Made by a program: the position numbers and the translations under genes
Origin: Bacteroidota bacterium
GTDB taxonomy: Bacteria; Bacteroidota; Bacteroidia; NS11-12g; UBA955
Direction: 5' to 3'
Length of the DNA: 59,260 nt
Assembly: GCA_016868785.1 (NCBI GenBank)
Contig: VGFS01000011.1
Span: 1-59,260, forward strand
Notes under the pieces: generated by a model
Databases searched by the model: none
Told to the model about the DNA's origin: nothing
Seen by the model: only the letters and a program-made list of their open reading frames with translations
Shown: in pieces, positions 26,889 through 35,091 of the stretch
Layout of the letters: every line of letters starts with the position of its first letter
Position numbering within the stretch: position 1 is the stretch's first letter

Positions 26889-27224
26889 GGCTATTTTATT
26901 GGGCTTGGTAGTTTTTTACAATAAAAAAGTATTTTGTGGTTAGCAAAACTATTTTCCAACTACCATCCTATCTAATCATGTTTTCCACATAAATCGCCAA
27001 AACCCTTGAAAAATTGGGGTTTACCATGTTGAAAAAACGCGAGCCCAACAACAGCAGGGGTTTTCGCGTATTTGATTGATTATATGTTGATTACATTTTC
27101 GATTTTTTTGGACGTTCGTGAAACAAAACAAAATATGTTCACCAAAATCGCCAACCCACCCGCTTCCTTGTAAAATGATGTTTCTTTGCACTGAAAAAGC
27201 CCCAACTTCAAGGCCCATCGCACC
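26889..27224. other. 335-nt intergenic region between divergent genes
   Basis: AT-rich with no convincing ORF. It contains the nrdJ -7 box at 26944-26951, a weak hairpin AAACCC/GGGTTT (27000-27005 with 27017-27022), and a second one, ACGCGA/TCGCGT, around 27037-27070 enclosing a CCC/GGG pair. TTTCTTTG at 27181-27188 is a one-mismatch -7 box that could drive the gene at 27225. No NrdR box or B12 box is seen. Confidence 0.5.
26944..26951 (-). promoter_or_regulatory. -7 box (TAGTTTTG) for nrdJ
   Basis: An exact TAnnTTTG match on the minus strand, 55 nt before the nrdJ ATG. It gives a leader of about 50 nt, unusually long for this window. No -33 TTTG at the expected distance. Confidence 0.45.
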
Positions 27225-27758
27225 ATGATACTCTATCCCTTCAAAACCCAATTTCTTAAAACATCGCTCAATAGACAACAAGTTTCCCAAAATTTGATCA
27301 AAGAAACCTTTCTGTCAGATGCCGATTTTAAAAAGTCAGACGATCAACAAATTTCTTTTTTTGGGGAGGTTTCAGACCAAGATTTTACCCTCGAAACAAT
27401 TACCCAAAACAAACCGTTGGTCAATTTCTGTAATGGTGAGATTCGCGGTTCAGACAATGAAATTTATATCCTATTACAATTCGGTGCCTGGCAACACCGT
27501 CGCATCTTCCTCCTATTCGCCCTTCTCATTCTTGCCTGTTTCTCCTTCCTGGCCAACCACCTCATACTGTACAAAGCATTCTATCCCCAAACAATGGCCG
27601 CTTGGTTGCTCCTGATTACCTTTATCGCCCTGAGTGCCACCCTCATCGCTAAAGCCAAAAAATTCCGCCAAAACACCACCCCAACCATCAACCATTTTTG
27701 CAAGCTGTGGCAAGCGCAAGCCATAAGCAAAGACAAAGTGCCTTTGATTTTTCAATAA
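27225..27758 (+). CDS. Unrecognised membrane protein, two transmembrane helices
   Basis: A 177-aa protein I cannot place in a family. Residues 1-90 look soluble and mixed (FFGEVSDQDFTLETI). Two adjacent hydrophobic helices follow at about 93-116 (IFLLFALLILACFSFLANHL) and 122-142 (MAAWLLLITFIALSATLIA), then a basic segment KAKKFRQ and a short tail. The pattern suggests an inner-membrane anchor with an N-terminal cytosolic domain, perhaps PH-like, but that is a guess. It stands alone between a long AT-rich spacer and a convergent lipoprotein gene. Codon use is like that of its neighbours. Confidence 0.65.
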   Translation: MILYPFKTQFLKTSLNRQQVSQNLIKETFLSDADFKKSDDQQISFFGEVSDQDFTLETITQNKPLVNFCNGEIRGSDNEIYILLQFGAWQHRRIFLLFALLILACFSFLANHLILYKAFYPQTMAAWLLLITFIALSATLIAKAKKFRQNTTPTINHFCKLWQAQAISKDKVPLIFQ

Positions 27759-27790
27759 ATCGATCAACGCCCCCAGTAAGACAAAATCAC

Positions 27791-28585
27791 TTACGACTTA
27801 GCCAATAGCGCCAACAAATCGGCCTCCCAACTCACCTGGGGCATCTCAACAATGCTGCCCGCATAACGCGACTCCGTAGCAAAATCCACCGAAGGATTGC
27901 CTCCCACCACACCCGCAACCGGCCATTTATGCGCCACACAAACCTCGGGTACACGCCCTATTGTTATAGATTTCTGACCAAAGAAAATATCTCCTGCCAA
28001 TACCCCATCAATGAGCTTTTTGTCTCGGTTCACCCTACGGTAGTCCAATCGAATCAATACCCCAGCATATTCCAACTCCTCGCGGTTCCTCACCACATTG
28101 CCGTCGGTGCTCGCCATCAACACATCCAATGCCTTACACAACCGCGGCAAACCCATCCGCGTATCCGAACACCAATTCCCGCCAATCATCAACACATCAA
28201 TTCGTGAAGGTCTACCCGCCATGGCCTCGGCCCTTGTGCGCAAAACCGAATCCAATCCCTTGATTACAGCAGCATTGGGCTCATAACTCATGTATTCGCC
28301 CTCAATCTCCTGCCAAAACGCCGCTGCATCCGCCCTTAACGCGCTATCACCGCCTTGGTATAAACCCTGAGCCACCGCCATACCGCCTACCTCGCTTTTC
28401 AAATAATGCAAAGCGGGATGTAACCGCCATAACTCACTGTTTACATTGTCAACAATGTCTACCACAATCCCTCTACCTTGTGAATGTATTTCCTGCTTAT
28501 TGTTCATGTCCTTTTTACCGCGACCCAACATACCACACCCGCCCAATGTTAAAATCGCCATAGCCCAAGCCAATCGTTGTATCAT
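27791..28585 (-). CDS. Thioredoxin-like lipoprotein with WCxD motif
   Basis: A 264-aa protein. MIQRLAWAMAILTLGGC gives a lipobox (LGGC, lipidated Cys17). A thioredoxin-like fold is suggested by MIGGNWCSDTRMGLPRLCKA in mid-protein, then VNRDKKLIDGVL and a VPE segment where the cis-Pro is expected. The active site is WCSDT, so there is no CxxC resolving cysteine; similar WCxD proteins occur in Bacteroidota. Disulfide reductase activity is therefore doubtful. An N-terminal helical domain of about 120 residues precedes the fold. It would be anchored in the periplasm or at the outer membrane, in single-gene context. Confidence 0.65.
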   Translation of the reverse strand: MIQRLAWAMAILTLGGCGMLGRGKKDMNNKQEIHSQGRGIVVDIVDNVNSELWRLHPALHYLKSEVGGMAVAQGLYQGGDSALRADAAAFWQEIEGEYMSYEPNAAVIKGLDSVLRTRAEAMAGRPSRIDVLMIGGNWCSDTRMGLPRLCKALDVLMASTDGNVVRNREELEYAGVLIRLDYRRVNRDKKLIDGVLAGDIFFGQKSITIGRVPEVCVAHKWPVAGVVGGNPSVDFATESRYAGSIVEMPQVSWEADLLALLAKS

Positions 28586-28630
28586 ATCAGCAAATTACCA
28601 CCAAATTTTTAATACACCCAATTAAAATAT

Positions 28631-28638
28631 TACCTTCG
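28631..28638 (+). promoter_or_regulatory. -7 box (TACCTTCG) for the polyprenyl synthase operon
   Basis: TACCTTCG matches the TAnnTTCG variant and ends 9 nt before ATG 28648. It would head a three-gene unit to 31764. Confidence 0.5.
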
Positions 28639-28647
28639 CATCAAGTC

Positions 28648-29625
28648 ATGAGTCTATCCCTAGACGCCATCAAAAAACCCATAGAAAAGGAACTCACCGC
28701 CTTTGAAGTCATGTTCAAACAGAACATGAAAACGCGTGTGCCCCTGCTCGATACCATCATGACCTACATCGTGAAACGAAAAGGGAAACAAATTCGACCC
28801 CTCTTTGTGATGTATGCCGCCAAATTGTTTGGGGATGTTAACATCAGAACCTATCGAGGGGCCTCCTTGGTTGAACTCCTCCACACGGCCACACTGGTGC
28901 ACGATGACGTGGTCGACGACAGCTTCCAACGCCGAGGTTTCTTTTCCATTAACGCCCTCTGGAAAAACAAAATTGCCGTTTTGGTGGGCGATTACCTCTT
29001 ATCTCGAGGCCTTTTACTCGCCGTGGAACACCGCGATTTCGACATGCTTGAAATCGTTTCAAATGCCGTGCGCGACATGAGTGAAGGCGAGTTGTTGCAG
29101 CTCGAAAGAGCCCGTTTCATGAACGCCACCGAAGAAGTGTATTTTCAAATCATCAAACAGAAAACCGCTTCCCTCATTGCCTCCTGCTGCGAAATCGGTG
29201 CCGCCTCCACCACACAAGACACAGAAATCCAAAAGAAAATGCGACAGTTCGGTGAAACCATCGGACTTGCGTTCCAAATTCGCGACGATCTATTCGATTT
29301 TGGTGACAACAAATCGGGGAAACCTGCCGGTCTTGACATCAAAGAGAAAAAACTCACCCTGCCCATCATATATGCCTTCTCCAAAGCATCGCCAAGCGAT
29401 GTCAAGAAAATCAAAAAATTGATGCGCAGCGATATGAATGAAAAACAGAAAATTGCTGAGGTAGTCGAGTTCATCACTGTGCACGGCGGCATTTCCTACG
29501 CGCGCATCAAAATGAACGAATTCCGCGACCGTGCCTTTGAAATTCTGGAATCCATCCCCGCCAACAAAGAACACAAACAAACCCTGCAACACCTGGTCAA
29601 TTTTGTGATCGATCGAAACGTATAA
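28648..29625 (+). CDS. Polyprenyl diphosphate synthase (trans-isoprenyl, octaprenyl/solanesyl type)
   Basis: A 325-aa all-helical prenyltransferase extending FPP or GPP with IPP. The first Asp-rich motif is in LVHDDVVDDSFQRRG (about 89-103), the second is DDLFDFGDNKSG. KGKQIRPLFVMYAAKLFG and the FLIKQKTA-equivalent YFQIIKQKTASLIASCCEIG also fit. The size and small residues before the first motif suggest a long-chain product such as the menaquinone side chain. It is followed 2 nt later by the biotin carrier gene. Confidence 0.92.
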   Translation: MSLSLDAIKKPIEKELTAFEVMFKQNMKTRVPLLDTIMTYIVKRKGKQIRPLFVMYAAKLFGDVNIRTYRGASLVELLHTATLVHDDVVDDSFQRRGFFSINALWKNKIAVLVGDYLLSRGLLLAVEHRDFDMLEIVSNAVRDMSEGELLQLERARFMNATEEVYFQIIKQKTASLIASCCEIGAASTTQDTEIQKKMRQFGETIGLAFQIRDDLFDFGDNKSGKPAGLDIKEKKLTLPIIYAFSKASPSDVKKIKKLMRSDMNEKQKIAEVVEFITVHGGISYARIKMNEFRDRAFEILESIPANKEHKQTLQHLVNFVIDRNV

Positions 29626-29627
29626 AC

Positions 29628-30119
29628 ATGAAGGTACAAATTCAAAATCATACCATTGAATTCACCAAAGAAAACAGTGAATGGGCCATCAAAAACCACC
29701 CGCCCCTAACCCTGTTTCCCCAAGGCAATCAAACCATCCTGTTACAAACCACCAATCAAACCATCCAAGTGCGTTGCATCGGTGTAGATCGCAGCGCTAA
29801 AACGGTGACCCTCCTATACAACAACCAAAAATATACGGCCAAAATCACCGAACCCATGGATGAATTGCTTAAATCGATGGGACTTGAAAACGCCTTGGTT
29901 CCCAAAATTGCCGAGGTCAAAGCCCCCATGCCAGGATTGGTGCTGGATGTGTTGGTTTCGGTCGGACAAACCGTAGAAATGGGAGAAAAAATTCTCGTGC
30001 TGGAAGCCATGAAAATGGAAAATGCCATCAAATCACCCACCGCCGGCACCATCGCATCCATCCACGTTTCAAAAGGTCAGGCCGTAGACAAAAACTTCGT
30101 CTTGATTCGTTTCGAATAA
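29628..30119 (+). CDS. Biotin carboxyl carrier protein (acyl-CoA carboxylase type)
   Basis: A 163-aa protein. The C-terminal biotinyl domain (about 92-163) shows KAPMPGLVLDVLVSVGQTV, the biotinylation motif EAMKMEN with its Lys, and IHVSKGQAVDKNFVLI. The first 80 residues form a beta-rich domain like that in detached carboxylase carriers of Bacteroidota. It carries CO2-biotin between a biotin carboxylase and a carboxyltransferase, neither of which is adjacent. The acyl-CoA carboxyltransferase at 53135-54769 is a possible partner. It lies 2 nt after the prenyl synthase gene. Confidence 0.88.
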   Translation: MKVQIQNHTIEFTKENSEWAIKNHPPLTLFPQGNQTILLQTTNQTIQVRCIGVDRSAKTVTLLYNNQKYTAKITEPMDELLKSMGLENALVPKIAEVKAPMPGLVLDVLVSVGQTVEMGEKILVLEAMKMENAIKSPTAGTIASIHVSKGQAVDKNFVLIRFE

Positions 30120-30144
30120 CACCCAACCCCAACAAAATCAATCC

Positions 30145-31764
30145 GTGAGTTATCCCGGCAACACCAAAAACTCACCATCCATTGCCTCCAATGCCATCTT
30201 CTGGCTGCTGGGAATCATGGCCGTGCTGGGACTTCTCAACTTGGACCGACTCCCTATCGCTTGGAACGATGAAGTTCAAAACCTAGACCCCGCTTTGGTA
30301 TGGCACAACACCGGCATCTTCTGCTCGCCCCTGTGGCCAAACCCGGGAGCAGAAACCAAATTCCTTAGCTATCCCCCGCTCATTGAAGCCTGGCATTGCC
30401 TGTGGCTATTCTTCGGCAAATCCATCTGGATCACTCGATTGCCATTCTTAGTGGCTCACCTTCTAACCGCCTTTTTGTTGTATCGATGCTTGCTTTCCCT
30501 ACTCAAAAACCAAGAAAAATCGATTTTTTGGGCATTCATCCTCACAGCGTTGTTTCTGTTCGATAAATCCACCGGTGAAATTGCCCGCAGCTTGCGCGTA
30601 GAAACCCCCATTCTACTGCTGCTTGCATGCCTAATGCCTTTGCTATCCCAATTTTTTAAAAAACCATCCCCATTAAACGCCAGCCTCATCGGCGCAATAC
30701 TCAGCGGCCTAGCACTCGCCCACCTCTACACCTGGCCATTGGTGGCAACTGTACTTTTTCTTTGTTTTATGGCCTCACCCAAAAAGAAACTACTTCATAC
30801 CACCTTACCACTACTGATCCTCTTTGCTTTGCCCTGGTTCCTATTTTTGATCACTGTGCGGCCGGATCTGCATCAACTCAAAACTCAACTATTCATGCAA
30901 GCGGCAGATCACAGCAGCCACTCCGTGATTGACAATTTATACGCATTTTTCTGGGGCCGATTCTACCCATATTCCCTGGAACAACCCTACACCCCCTTCC
31001 TTCATTTGCTGTATTTTTTGGGGGCTATTCAACTGCTATACTTTTACCGAAGTTCCTTTCAAACCACCCAAACAGCCCTGGTAAAAGCCTGGATACCCGT
31101 ACTTTACCTGTCGCTATCGCTGCCCATGATGCTGGCCATCACACCGCAACACCGATATTACCCTGTTCAACATTTCTTGGGAATCTTAACCCTTGCCGAT
31201 GCCATCGTATGCCTGGGATTTCCCTGGAAGACTCAGAAAATTTCCAGTTGGCTTCGCAAACAAACTTGGACCCAAAACCAAACAATCCGCAGGGCAGCAA
31301 CCCTTTGCTTTGTGTTCGTCTTGATTTTCCCCTACGCCATCAGACATTCCGCAGCCCTATTTCAACGCAAACAAAGAAATCCAGATACCGCCATTGAATT
31401 CCTCAATAAAAACCTCAACAACGTCCCCGCAGGCGACATACTTGGCGAACCCATCGCCAATTACTGGCTCGCCCAATCACCCAACCCCAAAAACTGGCGA
31501 TTCGGCTTCGAATTCTATCCCCAACATTTTGCATTCAATCCCAGCATCCCCAGATATTTCCTGTCACGCGTAACCCCCAACCAATTGCCCTTTTTAACCC
31601 CCCTCGATTCCCTGAAAATCCCGCAATCCCCTTGGCAACAGAAACTCAAAATGGATAGGGGTGGACATACCTATCATGGACTTTTCCTCTACCGAATTCC
31701 AAACCAAAAAGCTTGGAAAGCACTTATCCGTCCAGAGATGTTAAAAGCGACAAGCGGACATTAA
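30145..31764 (+). CDS. GT39-like membrane glycosyltransferase (PMT/ArnT superfamily)
   Basis: A 539-aa protein with about ten or eleven hydrophobic helices. The start is GTG at 30145. The first periplasmic loop carries the acidic motif WNDEVQNLDPAL (about 40-51) expected of the catalytic Asp/Glu in PMT/ArnT enzymes. Later loops (SYPPLIEAWHCLW, TPQHRYYPVQHF) fit the family. It should move a sugar from a polyprenyl-phosphate donor to lipid A, glycan or protein; the acceptor is unknown. It lies 25 nt after the biotin carrier gene, downstream of a polyprenyl synthase. It ends 4 nt from the convergent plug gene. Confidence 0.78.
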   Translation: MSYPGNTKNSPSIASNAIFWLLGIMAVLGLLNLDRLPIAWNDEVQNLDPALVWHNTGIFCSPLWPNPGAETKFLSYPPLIEAWHCLWLFFGKSIWITRLPFLVAHLLTAFLLYRCLLSLLKNQEKSIFWAFILTALFLFDKSTGEIARSLRVETPILLLLACLMPLLSQFFKKPSPLNASLIGAILSGLALAHLYTWPLVATVLFLCFMASPKKKLLHTTLPLLILFALPWFLFLITVRPDLHQLKTQLFMQAADHSSHSVIDNLYAFFWGRFYPYSLEQPYTPFLHLLYFLGAIQLLYFYRSSFQTTQTALVKAWIPVLYLSLSLPMMLAITPQHRYYPVQHFLGILTLADAIVCLGFPWKTQKISSWLRKQTWTQNQTIRRAATLCFVFVLIFPYAIRHSAALFQRKQRNPDTAIEFLNKNLNNVPAGDILGEPIANYWLAQSPNPKNWRFGFEFYPQHFAFNPSIPRYFLSRVTPNQLPFLTPLDSLKIPQSPWQQKLKMDRGGHTYHGLFLYRIPNQKAWKALIRPEMLKATSGH

Positions 31765-31768
31765 ATCC

Positions 31769-33061
31769 TCACTTCAGCGAGGTGGTGTTTTTCAAGCCAT
31801 AACCCACCAATTCATCAAACCCCATCGCTGGATTCTTGTGGTAAATCAAAACCATGTAGTTGTTTTCCGTCTCGCTGTGCTGTCCTTCAAACGGTGCAAA
31901 ATCCAACAAATTGGTCTCGGGGTTTCTTACACCAATTACATAGTTGTAATAGCCCTGCTTCAAAGGTATCACCGCCTCATAGGCCCGTGAATCTGGATTG
32001 TAATACATTCGATGCGATTCCAACATGCGCCAATCGCTCAACTCCCCATAAACATACACCGGCTCCTTCAGCTCAGACTCCGCCTGAACAGAAAAATGCA
32101 CAAAACAATAATCACTCTCAAAAGCCATTCCCGATGGCATGGGCAAGTCCTTGCTGTCATAAAAAACCCGACCATTGTAATCCGCCCAATTGTAATAGCG
32201 TTCAAAACGGCGCGACTTTTCATTCACCAAAATCACGTGTTTCTGGTTGGCGATATTCAACCGCTGCTTTACACCGGCCGTAGAACTGCGAAAACTCCGA
32301 ATATCAAAAAACCGGTATTGATTCATCCCATCCATTTGATTGCCCAACTGATGGTTATACTGCAACTCATTGCCTACGATGAACATCGGCTTCAAATCAT
32401 CGATGCCAAACATCCACTCCCCATTGCGCAAAATCACTGCCTTCACATCCTGCATCGCATTGGGCATGAAATAAGCATCATTTTTAATGAAAGAAAGATT
32501 CACCTGCTGATGGGTACTGCGTAACTCCACCTGTTTGCTCTGCGATAATTGAATATTTACTGCGCCTTGACTCTGAAGTATCATCATGCGTCGCGATAAC
32601 ACGATATCCGCCTCATTGAAATTCCGGTACACCAGCAACAAATAGTTACCCGACAATTTTGGCTTGGTTTGCTCCCCCGGAACCTCAGTCGCGTAATGCG
32701 TATACTGCATCAACGTTCCGTTGCTAAAATTGGCATTTTCTACATTGTCGTACCCCATACCATCCAAGGTCTGTGTGCGCGATAAAGCAGAAGGATTCCA
32801 GTGCGCATCGCAATGAATCAGCGTGTATTGATAAAAATCGCGCTCACTGCGAATTTGATCAAACTCCAAAACCAACGATTCGCCAACCCCCAAAGTAAGA
32901 ATGGGAAAAGGAAAACCACTGCTTTTCTGATACAATCGCACCGCTCGAATGTCCGATTCATATATGGCATTGGCATACCTCAATGTGCTATCAGAAGTCG
33001 CCATTGCAGGCAGCAACCCCAACAACATGAACAAGCCCAAAAAGCAGTGTTTTTTACTCAT
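31769..33061 (-). CDS. Type IX secretion system plug protein (DUF5103 family)
   Basis: A 430-aa secreted protein with signal peptide MSKKHCFLGLFMLLGLLPAMA. N-terminal beta-domain: RYANAIYESDIRAVRLYQKS, PFPILTLGVGESLVLEFDQI, and YQYTLIHCDAHWNPSALSRT. These are characteristic of DUF5103, now named after the Plug that caps the SprA translocon of T9SS. The middle WADYNGRVFYDSKDLPMPSG and the C-terminal AFEGQHSETENNYMVLIYHK also match. It therefore supports a T9SS in this organism and fits the T9SS cargo gene at 43927. The -7 box TAAGTTTG is 5 nt before ATG. Confidence 0.88.
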   Translation of the reverse strand: MSKKHCFLGLFMLLGLLPAMATSDSTLRYANAIYESDIRAVRLYQKSSGFPFPILTLGVGESLVLEFDQIRSERDFYQYTLIHCDAHWNPSALSRTQTLDGMGYDNVENANFSNGTLMQYTHYATEVPGEQTKPKLSGNYLLLVYRNFNEADIVLSRRMMILQSQGAVNIQLSQSKQVELRSTHQQVNLSFIKNDAYFMPNAMQDVKAVILRNGEWMFGIDDLKPMFIVGNELQYNHQLGNQMDGMNQYRFFDIRSFRSSTAGVKQRLNIANQKHVILVNEKSRRFERYYNWADYNGRVFYDSKDLPMPSGMAFESDYCFVHFSVQAESELKEPVYVYGELSDWRMLESHRMYYNPDSRAYEAVIPLKQGYYNYVIGVRNPETNLLDFAPFEGQHSETENNYMVLIYHKNPAMGFDELVGYGLKNTTSLK

Positions 33062-33066
33062 TGAAA

Positions 33067-33074
33067 CAAACTTA
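33067..33074 (-). promoter_or_regulatory. -7 box (TAAGTTTG) for the T9SS plug gene
   Basis: An exact TAnnTTTG match on the minus strand, 5 nt before ATG 33061; it implies leaderless mRNA. Confidence 0.55.
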
Positions 33075-33092
33075 GCAAATTAGAGGCCAATA

Positions 33093-35030
33093 TCAAGATT
33101 CTTGCATGAGCATCCACTCTTCGAAAAGCTGCTCATACGCTTCCTTCGCCAAAGCATGGGCCGCATTCACAGATTCGTATTGCTCAGTAATTCTGGCTAC
33201 TTGGTTAAAATCACTCGCTACCTCCGGGGCATGCAGCTGAATTTCCAAGGCCGTTTTTTCCTCCGCCAACGACAGCATCTCCGCTTCCTTTGCATTCATG
33301 GCGTCCTCCACTTTTTTGATTTCGTTCTTGCTGTACGATTTCGGCGTCTCCGCGCTCGTCACCACCTTGGGTTCAGGATTTACCGGGTTTTTTTTCTTGC
33401 CATCATCCAATTTCGCCAACTTCGTATCCTCCACTTTCCGGGTACTCATCCACTCGTTGTATTCCTCGTAAGTACCTGGGTATTCGTGCAAAATGCCGTC
33501 TTCAATCCACCAAATTTTATTGGCCACCTTACTAATGAACGTGCGATCATGCGATACAAACAAGCAACTCCCCGCGTAATCAATCAAGGATTCAGCCAAC
33601 ACAGATGTACTGAACATGTCCAAGTGGTTCGTGGGTTCGTCCAACAACAAGAAGTTCGACTGCGTAATCAACGTCTTCGCCAAAGCCAACCGCGATTTTT
33701 CTCCCCCACTCAAAACCTTTACCTTCTTGAAAACCTCATCCCCGGTAAACAAAAAACAACCCAATATCGTTCTTAGCTCCCAGTCCGTATAATCGGCACT
33801 CACGGTGGCCAACTCACTCAACAAATCATTTTTTAAGTTCAATGCCTCCAACTGATGCTGTGCAAAAAAGGCGGCTTCCACATTCCATCCCAATTCGATT
33901 TCTCCCCCGCAAGGCTCAGAACCGTGAACCATGCGCAACAATGTCGATTTTCCCTTGCCATTCGCCCCAACCAATGCAATTTTATCGCCCCGCAAAATTT
34001 GTCCGTTCGAGGTTTTTAAAATTTCCAATTCATCGTAGGATTTGGTCACCGATTTCAAATCAGCAATGACCTTTCCTGGAGTGACCCGGATGTTGAATCG
34101 AATATCAAAATCGCGTTTCTCGTCCTGCCTTACCTCAATTTTCTCAATTTTGTCCAACATCTTTACCCGACTCTGAACCGCAGTGGCCTTGCTGGCCTTG
34201 GCCCTGAATCGAGAAATGAACTTCATTTGTTGCCGAATAAAGTCCTGCTGGTTTTCATATTTGCGCATCATCAACGCATCGCGCTCCTCTTTCTGCTCCA
34301 AAAACTCGTTGTAATTGCCCTTGTAATGGAATACTTGTTGATGCGATACTTCCGCGATCCGGTTTACTGTCCGATCCAAAAAATAAGGATCGTGAGACAC
34401 AATAACATAAGTACCCTCGTAGTTCGATAGATAATCTTCCAACCACTGAATCGTGGGCAAATCCAAGTGGTTGGTTGGCTCATCCAACAACAACAAATCA
34501 GGCGCTTGTAGCAACAATTTTCCCAACATCGCCCGCATTCGCCATCCCCCCGAAAATTCCCTCAATGAACGCGTTAAACTGCTGGTGGGAAAACCCAGTC
34601 CTTCCAATATTTTGTCGCCCTCAGCATGCCACTCATACCCGCCCAATGCCCCAAAACGCTCCTGGGCATCCGCCAGTCGCTGCATCGTAACATCATCGTA
34701 TTCCACCTCAATTTTTTCAATCAATCGATTGATTTCATTTTCCAAATACACCAAGTCGTCTCTGCCACTCAACACCACATCGCGAACACAGTCGGCAATG
34801 TCCATACTCAACAAATCCTGATTCAAAAATCCAATGCGCAAATCAGACGGCTTAGACAATGTGCCTTCGCGCAATTCGTAGTCCCCAGAAATCAATCGCA
34901 GCAATGTAGATTTTCCCGTTCCGTTTAACCCCACCAAGCCAATTTTTTCGTTGGGCTTGATGTGCCAAGAAGCGCTTTTATACAAGTACTTACCTGCAAA
35001 TTCAAAGGAAAAATCGTTCAGCGCTAACAC
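33093..35030 (-). CDS. ABC-F family ATPase (Uup/YheS-like), GTG start
   Basis: A 645-aa soluble protein with two ABC domains: Walker A GLNGTGKST and GANGKGKST, signatures FSGGW and LSGGEKSRLALAK, Walker B LLLDEPTNHLDL twice. A basic helical linker of about 80 residues separates them and a coiled-coil tail (KSYSKNEIKKVEDAMNAKEA) closes the protein. ABC-F proteins act on ribosomes or DNA, not in transport. I start it at GTG 35030 (VLALNDFSFEF) because TACCTTTG at 35035-35042 would otherwise lie inside the coding region; an ATG at 35048 would give 651 aa. A second ABC-F is at 48992. Confidence 0.93.
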   Translation of the reverse strand: MLALNDFSFEFAGKYLYKSASWHIKPNEKIGLVGLNGTGKSTLLRLISGDYELREGTLSKPSDLRIGFLNQDLLSMDIADCVRDVVLSGRDDLVYLENEINRLIEKIEVEYDDVTMQRLADAQERFGALGGYEWHAEGDKILEGLGFPTSSLTRSLREFSGGWRMRAMLGKLLLQAPDLLLLDEPTNHLDLPTIQWLEDYLSNYEGTYVIVSHDPYFLDRTVNRIAEVSHQQVFHYKGNYNEFLEQKEERDALMMRKYENQQDFIRQQMKFISRFRAKASKATAVQSRVKMLDKIEKIEVRQDEKRDFDIRFNIRVTPGKVIADLKSVTKSYDELEILKTSNGQILRGDKIALVGANGKGKSTLLRMVHGSEPCGGEIELGWNVEAAFFAQHQLEALNLKNDLLSELATVSADYTDWELRTILGCFLFTGDEVFKKVKVLSGGEKSRLALAKTLITQSNFLLLDEPTNHLDMFSTSVLAESLIDYAGSCLFVSHDRTFISKVANKIWWIEDGILHEYPGTYEEYNEWMSTRKVEDTKLAKLDDGKKKNPVNPEPKVVTSAETPKSYSKNEIKKVEDAMNAKEAEMLSLAEEKTALEIQLHAPEVASDFNQVARITEQYESVNAAHALAKEAYEQLFEEWMLMQES

Positions 35031-35034
35031 CCCG

Positions 35035-35042
35035 CAAAGGTA
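35035..35042 (-). promoter_or_regulatory. -7 box (TACCTTTG) for the first ABC-F gene
   Basis: An exact match on the minus strand, 4 nt before GTG 35030. It decides the start codon against the longer ATG 35048 reading frame. Confidence 0.55.
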
Positions 35043-35091
35043 GGCCAACTCACCCCAATCCCCCTAACAAAACCCGCGGAAAATCCCAGAC

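Noticed and set aside
26889-27224. Cobalamin riboswitch upstream of nrdJ
   Set aside because: No B12-box or extended riboswitch core is visible on the minus strand; only short AT-rich hairpins.
27021-27290. 89-aa minus-strand frame in the 335-nt gap
   Set aside because: It overlaps the start of the plus-strand membrane protein, has unusual cysteine-rich composition, and no promoter box.
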